From a bacterium (lineage in GTDB: Bacteria; Patescibacteriota; Patescibacteriia; 2-12-FULL-60-25), in the NCBI GenBank assembly GCA_024654265.1, contig JANLIO010000029.1, forward strand, positions 1 through 12,108: 12,108 nucleotides of DNA, given 5' to 3'. The position numbers and the translations under genes are program-made. Under the pieces are notes generated by a model. The model was given only the letters and a program-made list of their open reading frames with translations, searched no databases and was not told the DNA's origin. Positions 1 to 6,832 of the stretch are shown here, piece after piece (positions within the stretch are counted from its first letter, which is position 1; the number at the start of each line of letters is the position of its first letter).

Positions 1-1521
1 GTGATGTGTCGTTCTGCGCAGGCACGTGCAAAAGAACTTTCAACAAAAGACGTCCTGCATGAACAACAGCGAGTGGGTTGGCGTTGTATTCTTGATCGAA
101 AACAGAATTCAAATGAAGTTGGTCCGCGTTGGGATCTTTGGATTTTGGTTTTTTTGGTTTTCATCATCCTCTCACGCACGGCTTCTGTAGCGCTATTCCA
201 CACATCTCTTTTAAATCGCGAATGGGGATTTTTTACTCTGGTGGATCATTGGTTCAGCGGTTACGGATACAGTTTCGTACCTGAACTTGGATGCGCGTCC
301 GCGTATCGTTCACCGGGCTACCTTTTCTTTTTAACGGCTCTGTATAGTGTCTTCCGACCTGAGAACACGCTTGCTCAGGCGATTGCTCAAAATATTTTTG
401 TGGTTGGTATCTTGTGGCTCGTGTATTCCGTAGGGAAACGCCTTGTTGGAAAACGCGCCGCTCTTATCGGAGGGTTTCTCATGGCAGTCTATCCGTATAC
501 TTTTTATCATTATACACAGTACTATCATACGTTTTTGTCGTCTTTCTTTTTATTACTTGTTATTTGGTTTGTATCGAAGTTGGCGGATACAAAACACTGG
601 CGGAATGCGATTGGAGCCGGACTTTCAATTGGCGCACTTGCATATGTGCAGGGGACGATTCTTGTTGCGACGCCGTTTATTGTTCTTTGGCTTTTTTGGG
701 TGTGGAAGTGGGATTGGAAGCGAACGATGAAAGCCGCAGTGATCATGGCGGTGTTTTCTGCGGGTTTGATTGCGCCGTGGACGTATCGTAATTGGAAGCA
801 ACTCCACGCCTTCGTACCGCTTACCACGGATTTGGGGCATGCCTTTTTTAAGGCGAATAATGAAGTGATTTATGAACTGACAAAACGCGGATATCCACAA
901 GAGGTTGTAGATACGGTCACTGTTTCATCGACAGATCCAAATTATAAACAGTATCGATTGCCTATTGAGTTGGAAGAGTCATTTAAACGCGATGGTGTTT
1001 TTCGTGATTCAGTATATTGGACGGCATGGCATCCGACTGAGCCGGCATTGATTCGGTCGTGTGATGCATTCGTTTTAAATGAGGTTGAGTCTGATCGATA
1101 TTGGAAGGGTCTTGCAAAAAACTGGATTTCACAACATTGGAGCGACGAGATGTGGAAATTGCAACTTTTAAAATTGAAAACCTTTTGGCAACCAGCGCTT
1201 TTCCCATCTGTGAAGATGGGCGCTCTGTGGTCGTTTTCTGGAAACCCGATAAAAGTATGGCTTGCGAGAAATGCGATGACTACTGCGTCAGCTGTTGTTA
1301 TTTTTGGAGGATTCATCGGGATGACCATTGCCGTGCGGAAGCGAAAAAAAGATGTTTGGTTGGTTGTCCTTATTCTTTTCGTCTATAGTGCAATGCACAC
1401 ATTATTCGCTGGATATACAAAGTATCGTATCCCGCTTGATAATCTGCTCGCCATCTATGCTGGATCTTGTCTTATTCTAATATGGGATTGGTTTCGGGGT
1501 TCAGGGAAGCACGACATATGA
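1..1521 (+). CDS. GT39/PMT_2-like membrane glycosyltransferase (GT-C), 5'-partial
   Basis: This is an integral membrane glycosyltransferase, probably using a polyprenyl-phosphate sugar donor on the outer membrane face. About ten hydrophobic segments are visible (roughly residues 47-66, 131-147, 153-171, 178-194, 204-236, 243-260, 426-445, 452-473 and 482-498). Family signs are the first outer loop with E74 and the motif GYGYSF...CASAYRSPGY, the motif APWTYRNW followed by FVPLTTDLG and an NN pair (about 258-286), and the C-terminal FAGYTKYRIPLDN, which resembles the RYrlP signature of PMT_2/GT39 enzymes. It is a paralogue of the C-terminal half of the next gene. The frame is open from base 1. 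The GTG/ATG at 1 and 4 have no visible upstream context, and no convincing start lies before the first membrane segment. Residues 1-40 resemble the end of a GT4 domain, so the gene probably begins upstream. Its stop overlaps the next start by ATGA (1518-1521). The exact sugar is unknown. Confidence 0.85.
   Translation: MMCRSAQARAKELSTKDVLHEQQRVGWRCILDRKQNSNEVGPRWDLWILVFLVFIILSRTASVALFHTSLLNREWGFFTLVDHWFSGYGYSFVPELGCASAYRSPGYLFFLTALYSVFRPENTLAQAIAQNIFVVGILWLVYSVGKRLVGKRAALIGGFLMAVYPYTFYHYTQYYHTFLSSFFLLLVIWFVSKLADTKHWRNAIGAGLSIGALAYVQGTILVATPFIVLWLFWVWKWDWKRTMKAAVIMAVFSAGLIAPWTYRNWKQLHAFVPLTTDLGHAFFKANNEVIYELTKRGYPQEVVDTVTVSSTDPNYKQYRLPIELEESFKRDGVFRDSVYWTAWHPTEPALIRSCDAFVLNEVESDRYWKGLAKNWISQHWSDEMWKLQLLKLKTFWQPALFPSVKMGALWSFSGNPIKVWLARNAMTTASAVVIFGGFIGMTIAVRKRKKDVWLVVLILFVYSAMHTLFAGYTKYRIPLDNLLAIYAGSCLILIWDWFRGSGKHDI
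493..534 (+). repeat. 42-bp direct repeat, copy 1
   Basis: These 42 bases are identical to 3090-3131. They are in frame in both genes and encode the 14-residue motif PYTFYHYTQYYHTF (residues 165-178 here). The base on each side differs, and the flanking codons differ strongly. The repeat has short inverted ends (CGTAT at 494-498 and ATACG at 528-532). Confidence 0.95.
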
Positions 1522-4148
1522 AAATAGCTTATATTTCAAATAGCCGTTTTCCTTCTGAAAAGGCGCAAAGCGATCAGGTGATGGCGATGTGTAGTGCATT
1601 CGCAAAATTGGGACATGACGTTACTTTATTTGTTCCGGATCGGATACTTGTTGTTGATGAAGATCCATTCCGATATTACGGAAAGCCAAAATCGTTTCAA
1701 CTAAAACGAATTCCATGCATTGATCTTTTACGATGGCCCCGCCTTGGGCGTTTCGCTTTTTGGTTACAAACATATACTTTTGTTCGAGCATTAAAATCAC
1801 ATCTCGCACTTTTTCAGCCAGATATTATTTACAGTCGTGAGCCGTATGTATTTGCGTTTGGCGCTCTCAACGGGCTTTCTGTTTGGGAATCTCATACAGT
1901 TCATCATTCGAGGTGGGCGAAGCGTTTTTTAAATGCGATTGATGCCATCGTAACACTCACGAACGCGTCGAAAGAATTGTTTGTAAAAAATGGTATTTCT
2001 CCGGATCGTGTGTTTATCGAACCAGATGCTGTAGATCCAGCGCTGTTTGATGAAATGCCAACAAGCGAGTCTGCGCGTAAACAACTACAACTTCCACAAG
2101 AGGATGTTGTTCTTTTGTATACGGGCAAGTTTTTAACGATGAACATGCCAAAGGGGCTTGATGAGGCGATTGAGGCGGTTGGAATTTTACGGAAACAAGG
2201 AAGGCGAGTGCGCTTGATCGCCGTGGGAGGTACAAAACAAGACATGGAGCATTACGAAAAGTACATGTCGAATGATGGGGTAACGCTTCTATCGCACGTT
2301 GCACAGAGTGAGCTAAAGATATTTTATGCCGCATCGGATATTTTATTGATGCCGTTTCCGTATACCGAGCATTATGCATTTTTCATGTCTCCATTGAAAC
2401 TATTTGAGTATCTCAGAATTGGAAAACCGATTGTGGTAACAGATCTTCCAAGCGTCCGTGAGATTGTTTCAGAAGAAGAGGCTTTTTTTGCGATACCGGG
2501 TGATGTTCCGTCTCTTGTAAGCACGATCGAGACGATTATAGATCATCCAGAAAAATCGTTAGAATGCGCTAAAAAAGCAGAAATATTGTCGAAAAAATAT
2601 ACCTGGGATTTTCGAGCTTCTCGTATTGTCGAGTGGCTGAAGAATGTCCCTCCTTCATTGGGTGCATCTTTGCATCAAAAGCAGGATCAGCAGGGTATAT
2701 TGGGTTCGTCTACTCAGAAATCATTTATAATCACGGCTGTTCTTCTTTTATTTCTTGCTGGTACGCGTGTACTCGCGTATTTCCTTTTCTCTGATTACGC
2801 CGCAAGGATTGGAGATCCTGGTTTTCGTATACTGGTTGGTAATTGGTTTCAAGGATATGGGTATACGTTCTTACACGAGACGGGATGTGTAACAGCATTT
2901 CGTTCTCCTGGTTTTTTGTTTTTTATTACAGGGATATATTTTTTGTTCGGATTTGAAAATTATCATGCTTTATTTTTGATTCAAGGCGCGATTGTGGTTT
3001 TAGCTGGGTATCTTTTGTATCGATTGAGTACGTCTATAAGTGGAGATCGTCGAGTCGGATGGCTTACCCTCTTCCTTTTTACAGTATGCCCGTATACTTT
3101 TTATCATTATACACAGTACTATCATACGTTTCTTTCAACATTTTTTATTGTTACTCTTGTTTTTGCATTGATTCGACTTGATCAAACGAAGCGTCTTGCG
3201 TGGGCCGTGCTTACGGGTATTGCGATTGCGTGTCTGGCCTACGTCCAAGGGACTATTTTGGTCGCTACACCTTTTTTGGCCTTGTGGCTGTTTATTCGTT
3301 GGCAACCAAATTGGAAAAAATCAATTGTCGCCATATTTATTATGGCGGGTGTTTCGATGGCGATGATTGCTCCATGGGCGTATAGAAATTGGACAGTGTT
3401 TCATGAGTTCATACCATTAACAACTGATCTTGGTTACGGACTCTATAAATCGAATAATCCATATTCATACGGATTGAATGCGCTTGGATATGCACAGGAG
3501 GTAATAAGCGGTGAGTCGATTATCAATCCAGAAGATCCTCTTGTTGAGAAATACTTTTTTTATCCTGAGGTTGAAGATGCGCTTCGAAAAAATGGTTATT
3601 ATGTGACATCTACGTATGTTGCAGATTGGCATCCTCGTCCTCCCGGAAGCGTGAGTTGTACGATTCAACCACAATTATCTGAGAAAGAGTTTGCATCGTA
3701 TTGGGTTGAGAAAACGTTTGATTGGATTCGATTACACTATTGGCCTGACTTTGTTCGTTTACAAGCCCAAAAAATTATTCAGTTTTGGTCACCTGGAATT
3801 CATCCAGCGAAAAAATCTCTAACACAGTGGCCTTTTGGTTCGCAGAAAAGTTTAGCGGACCTCGCGTTGTTTGCGCATTTTATTTTCATGACTTTTGTTG
3901 ATCTCTTCGCTATCTTTGGAGTTGCTGTGATTGTTCGAGCGAAGCAGGTCGGAAAGTACGCGCCTATTTTTATCATCCTGATTGTGTATACCGTGATGCA
4001 TTCCATTTTTGCGGGATATACAAAATATCGAATTCCACTTGATAATTTTGTATTTCTTTTTGCCTCAATCGCTGTTATTGATCAATATAAAAAATTTAGA
4101 ATTCGTTATAGCGAACGTAAGGAGAAGGTGAAAAAGAAGGATCTCTGA
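1518..4148 (+). CDS. Fusion protein: GT4 glycosyltransferase + GT39-like GT-C glycosyltransferase
   Basis: This 876-residue protein joins two glycosyltransferases of different fold. Residues 1-385 are a cytoplasmic GT4-type GT-B enzyme. It starts MKIAYISNSRFPSEKAQSDQ, has a nucleotide-sugar region around SPLKLFEYLRIGKPIV (residues 291-306, E297), and ends in the usual C-terminal helix near TWDFRASRIVEWLK. The position seven residues before E297 that is often Glu in GT4 is Phe here. After a polar linker of about 20 residues, membrane segments begin at 402. The GT-C half carries D433 in the first outer loop, C457 with TAFRSPG, APWAYRNW, FIPLTTDLG and FAGYTKYRIPLDN. I chose ATG 1518 because it gives a normal GT4 N-terminus, overlaps the previous stop by ATGA, and has AGGGAAG about 8 bases upstream. 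An in-frame ATG at 1467 would add 17 residues lying inside the previous gene. The sugars transferred are unknown. Confidence 0.88.
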   Translation: MKIAYISNSRFPSEKAQSDQVMAMCSAFAKLGHDVTLFVPDRILVVDEDPFRYYGKPKSFQLKRIPCIDLLRWPRLGRFAFWLQTYTFVRALKSHLALFQPDIIYSREPYVFAFGALNGLSVWESHTVHHSRWAKRFLNAIDAIVTLTNASKELFVKNGISPDRVFIEPDAVDPALFDEMPTSESARKQLQLPQEDVVLLYTGKFLTMNMPKGLDEAIEAVGILRKQGRRVRLIAVGGTKQDMEHYEKYMSNDGVTLLSHVAQSELKIFYAASDILLMPFPYTEHYAFFMSPLKLFEYLRIGKPIVVTDLPSVREIVSEEEAFFAIPGDVPSLVSTIETIIDHPEKSLECAKKAEILSKKYTWDFRASRIVEWLKNVPPSLGASLHQKQDQQGILGSSTQKSFIITAVLLLFLAGTRVLAYFLFSDYAARIGDPGFRILVGNWFQGYGYTFLHETGCVTAFRSPGFLFFITGIYFLFGFENYHALFLIQGAIVVLAGYLLYRLSTSISGDRRVGWLTLFLFTVCPYTFYHYTQYYHTFLSTFFIVTLVFALIRLDQTKRLAWAVLTGIAIACLAYVQGTILVATPFLALWLFIRWQPNWKKSIVAIFIMAGVSMAMIAPWAYRNWTVFHEFIPLTTDLGYGLYKSNNPYSYGLNALGYAQEVISGESIINPEDPLVEKYFFYPEVEDALRKNGYYVTSTYVADWHPRPPGSVSCTIQPQLSEKEFASYWVEKTFDWIRLHYWPDFVRLQAQKIIQFWSPGIHPAKKSLTQWPFGSQKSLADLALFAHFIFMTFVDLFAIFGVAVIVRAKQVGKYAPIFIILIVYTVMHSIFAGYTKYRIPLDNFVFLFASIAVIDQYKKFRIRYSERKEKVKKKDL
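3090..3131 (+). repeat. 42-bp direct repeat, copy 2
   Basis: This is the exact copy of 493-534, encoding residues 525-538 (PYTFYHYTQYYHTF) of the GT4-GT39 fusion protein. The rest of the two paralogous genes differs at many synonymous positions, so this tract stands out. Confidence 0.95.
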
Positions 4149-4170
4149 ATGAAATTTTAATTTTTTCACA

Positions 4171-5250
4171 CTATCTATTTTCGAAAAAACCATTCATCTT
4201 CTCTCGTGAAATAAGCTTTAGATCGTGTTCAGTCATAAGCCTCACGAGCTCTTTAAATGTTGTTTTTGGTTTCCAGCCGAGGAGCTGTTCTGCCTTTGAT
4301 GCGTCACCTTGCAGATGATCAACTTCGGAAGGACGGAAATAATGGGGGTCAATTTCAATATAAATTTTTCCTGTTTTTGCATCAATTCCTTTTTCATCGA
4401 TTCCTGTCCCTTTCCAGACAAGGTCAATGTTCAGATTGCGACATGCTTCTTCGATGAATTCACGCACAGTATGAGAGGACCCTGTAGCGATAACCAAATC
4501 TTCTGGTGTCGGGTGTTGGAGCATGAGCCACATCGCCTCAACGTATTCTTTCGCATATCCCCAATCCCGTTTCGCTTCAAGGTTGCCGAGTTGGAGTACG
4601 GATTGCATGTTCAGTTTTACGCGAACAAGACCTTGAGTGATCTTTTTTGTAACAAAATTTTCTCCACGTCTTGGAGATTCGTGATTAAACAGAATCCCAT
4701 TTACCGCAAAGATGTTATAGGCTTCGCGGTAGTTCTTTATAATCCAATATGCGTATAATTTAGCGACACCATATGGGCTTCGAGGATGGAAGGGTGTTTC
4801 TTCATTTTGTGGAATAAAAGGCGTTGAACCATAGAGTTCGCTTGTTGATGCCTGATAGAGGCGTGTTTTATTTTCAAGTCCGAGAATACGTATTGCTTCG
4901 ACGATTCGAAGCGTACCAAGTGCATCTACGTTCGCTGTATATTCAGGTGTTTCAAATGAGACTTGGACGTGAGATTGAGCTGCGAGGTTGTAAATTTCAT
5001 CGGGTTTATAATGGCTTAGAACACGAAGGACGCTGGAGGAATCATTTAGATCTCCGTATTCAAGACGAAAGCGCTCGTGACGTTCTCCGAAGTGGTGATG
5101 GATTGTATCAAGGCGCCAGCGATTAAATGTTGACGCTCGACGAACAAGACCAACCACATGATATCCTTTTTTAAGAAGAAACTCGGCGAGATAGGACCCA
5201 TCTTGACCATTGACACCAGTAATTAGTGCACATTTCATATTGGTAGACAT
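4171..5250 (-). CDS. gmd: GDP-mannose 4,6-dehydratase
   Basis: This cytoplasmic SDR-family enzyme converts GDP-D-mannose to GDP-4-keto-6-deoxy-D-mannose, the precursor of GDP-fucose, GDP-rhamnose and related sugars. Numbering from MKCALITG (ATG at 5238), the NADP-binding loop is GVNGQDG (8-14) and the subunit-interface RR motif is LVRRASTFNRWRLD (31-44). The catalytic set is T132/E134 (in QASTSELYG), Y156 and K160 (in YGVAK). NHESPRRGE (185-193), KRDWGYAKEYV and the WKGTGIDEKGID loop are all typical. The length of 355-359 residues is normal, so it looks fully active. ATG 5250 (MSTN-) and ATG 5238 are both possible starts. Neither has a clear Shine-Dalgarno, and the frame open further upstream shows no family similarity. 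It is the only gene on the minus strand: convergent with the GT fusion gene (22-bp gap) and divergent from the GT2-methyltransferase gene. The product presumably feeds the C-methyltransferase and SDR downstream. Confidence 0.96.
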   Translation of the reverse strand: MSTNMKCALITGVNGQDGSYLAEFLLKKGYHVVGLVRRASTFNRWRLDTIHHHFGERHERFRLEYGDLNDSSSVLRVLSHYKPDEIYNLAAQSHVQVSFETPEYTANVDALGTLRIVEAIRILGLENKTRLYQASTSELYGSTPFIPQNEETPFHPRSPYGVAKLYAYWIIKNYREAYNIFAVNGILFNHESPRRGENFVTKKITQGLVRVKLNMQSVLQLGNLEAKRDWGYAKEYVEAMWLMLQHPTPEDLVIATGSSHTVREFIEEACRNLNIDLVWKGTGIDEKGIDAKTGKIYIEIDPHYFRPSEVDHLQGDASKAEQLLGWKPKTTFKELVRLMTEHDLKLISREKMNGFFENR

Positions 5251-5300
5251 TAGGGATTGTGGCGTTTTTTGGCAAGTGGCGAGATTTGATTCATCATTTC

Positions 5301-5329
5301 TTGATTTGGCGTAGTTTCTGTGTTTTACT
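5301..5329 (+). promoter_or_regulatory. Possible extended -10 promoter for the right-hand operon
   Basis: TTGATT (5301-5306) is followed by 17 bases and then TTTACT (5324-5329), with TG at 5321-5322 forming an extended -10. Transcription would start near 5336, just upstream of the GT2-methyltransferase gene in the divergent gap with gmd. The -10 match is weak, and this is inference from consensus only. I see no convincing promoter for gmd itself in the same gap. Confidence 0.3.
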
Positions 5330-5398
5330 GATGGTAATATGGCTGACATGATACGATCTAGTGGTTCTCTACATCCGCGCATTCGTTCAGTCGAGACG

Positions 5399-6832
5399 AT
5401 GAATTCACATATTCAGCCGTCATCGATTCTTGTTATTATTCCGACATACAACGAGAAAGAATGCATAGGTAAAATGCTACACGCGTTGAATAACAACACG
5501 CCATCTCCGGATATTCTCGTTGTTGATGATGGAAGTCCGGATGGAACAGCCGATGAGGTTTTTCGCATTTCGAGAATGAGTTCGCGTCGCGTCCACTTGA
5601 TGAGACGAGGTGGAAAATTTGGTCTCGGAGTTGCTTATCTTGATGCGCATCAGTGGGTTCTTGATCATGTTTCTGAATTTTCCTATCAATATATTATCCA
5701 GATGGATGCAGATTTTTCGCATAATCCAGAATCAATTTCAGCTCTTCTTGCAGAGGCAGAAGTGCACGGCGTTTCTGTTGGATCTCGGTATGTTCCAGGC
5801 GGTTCTGCGCCAGACTGGGGTATGCAGAGATTGTTTTTGAGTTTTGCTGCAAATACATATCTCGGAAGCGTGCTTCGTCTTTTCTTTCCAAAATATCCGA
5901 TACATGATCATACGTCTGGATTTATCGCGTGGCGACGTGACGCTCTTGAATCTGTTTTACAACATCCTATTTTTGGAGATGGTTATTCATTTTTAACTTC
6001 GTTAAAGCTCGTTGCTCATGAAGCTGGATTTACTCCTAAGGAAGTTCCCATTACTCTGCGTGATCGGAGAGTCGGTGTTTCAAAATTAAATCGTCATATT
6101 ATGTTTGAGGCTTTTAAGACGCCATGGAAGCTTGGAAAAACATTCCGAAAAAAATCAGGAACACAGAAGGGGGACCATGATAACTCGGTAGAAATGTGGA
6201 ACCGGTATTACACGTCCTCTGATGAGACTGGGAAATTTGCAAAATTAGTACATTGGGCAAGAGAGAATTATTTTGGAGATTTATTTGCGCGACGTGTGAT
6301 TCAGCTTGGAGGATCTTCGACGTCATACCTGGAATTAGGTGTAGGAACGGGTCAAACACTTGTGCGTCTACAACAGCAGACAGGGGTTCGGTGTGTCGGA
6401 ATTGAAAAAACACCATCAGCGCATGAACTTGGAAAAACGCTCGCAAAAGACTGTGAAATGATTTTAGGTGATGGCATGAATATGCCATTCCAAGACGCAT
6501 CGTTTGACACGGTCTATTCATTAGGCCTTTTGGAGCATTTTTGTTTTGATGAACAAAATAGGTTGTTGCATGAGCAGGCACGAGTTGCACGTAATGTCGT
6601 TCTTATTGAAGTACCGACGCGTTCACCGCACATGCGTATGATTTTGTGGCTGAGTAGAACGATTCTTGGGAAAAAGGGTGTATGGGCAGACGAAGAGCTT
6701 TTTTCGAAAAAGCATTTTATGAAAAAATATCCGAATCTTCCTTTTACATATTACTTTGACTGGGCGAGTGGATGTATGACGTGTTGGTTCGTTTTGAAAC
6801 CTGATGATATTCGAGCGTATGTCCCACGTTGA
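5399..6832 (+). CDS. Fusion protein: polyprenyl-phosphate mannosyltransferase-like GT2 + SAM methyltransferase
   Basis: Residues 10 to about 250 form a DPM1-like GT2 that should move a hexose (mannose in characterised relatives) from a nucleotide donor to polyprenyl phosphate. Visible motifs are ILVIIPTYNE, VVDDGSPDGT, MDADF (D103, D105), GSRYVPGG, HTSGF and LRDRRVGVSKL. No membrane segment follows, as in short soluble DPM1 enzymes. After a basic stretch (KTFRKK), residues from about 265 to 477 form a class I SAM-dependent methyltransferase: MWNRYY, YLELGVGTG (310-318), GIEK at the end of strand 2, GDGMNMPF, and FDTVYSLGLLEHF. ATG 5399 lies close to the GT2 core. In-frame ATGs at 5339 and 5348 would add 17-20 residues without family character, and none of the three has a good Shine-Dalgarno. 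The methyltransferase substrate is unknown. The reading frame is continuous, so this is a true fusion unless the DNA is misassembled. Confidence 0.88.
   Translation: MNSHIQPSSILVIIPTYNEKECIGKMLHALNNNTPSPDILVVDDGSPDGTADEVFRISRMSSRRVHLMRRGGKFGLGVAYLDAHQWVLDHVSEFSYQYIIQMDADFSHNPESISALLAEAEVHGVSVGSRYVPGGSAPDWGMQRLFLSFAANTYLGSVLRLFFPKYPIHDHTSGFIAWRRDALESVLQHPIFGDGYSFLTSLKLVAHEAGFTPKEVPITLRDRRVGVSKLNRHIMFEAFKTPWKLGKTFRKKSGTQKGDHDNSVEMWNRYYTSSDETGKFAKLVHWARENYFGDLFARRVIQLGGSSTSYLELGVGTGQTLVRLQQQTGVRCVGIEKTPSAHELGKTLAKDCEMILGDGMNMPFQDASFDTVYSLGLLEHFCFDEQNRLLHEQARVARNVVLIEVPTRSPHMRMILWLSRTILGKKGVWADEELFSKKHFMKKYPNLPFTYYFDWASGCMTCWFVLKPDDIRAYVPR

Noticed and set aside
1467..1517. N-terminal extension of the GT4-GT39 fusion from ATG 1467
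   Set aside because: The 17 extra residues lie wholly inside the previous gene and have no GT4 character. ATG 1518 has an AGGGAAG upstream, an ATGA overlap, and the standard MKIAYI start.
4149..4170. T-rich 22-bp convergent gap as an intrinsic terminator
   Set aside because: The T-run is present, but I find only an A/T self-complementary stretch and no GC-containing stem on either strand.
5251..5382. 44-residue N-terminal extension of gmd
   Set aside because: GMD proteins start at the Rossmann strand. The extension shows no conserved feature and would run into the start region of the divergent gene.
5339..5398. Earlier start (ATG 5339 or 5348) for the GT2-methyltransferase
   Set aside because: It cannot be fully excluded, but the extra residues (MADMIRSSGSLHPRIRSVET) match nothing in DPM1 enzymes and there is no Shine-Dalgarno. 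If the candidate promoter is real, ATG 5339 would be almost leaderless.
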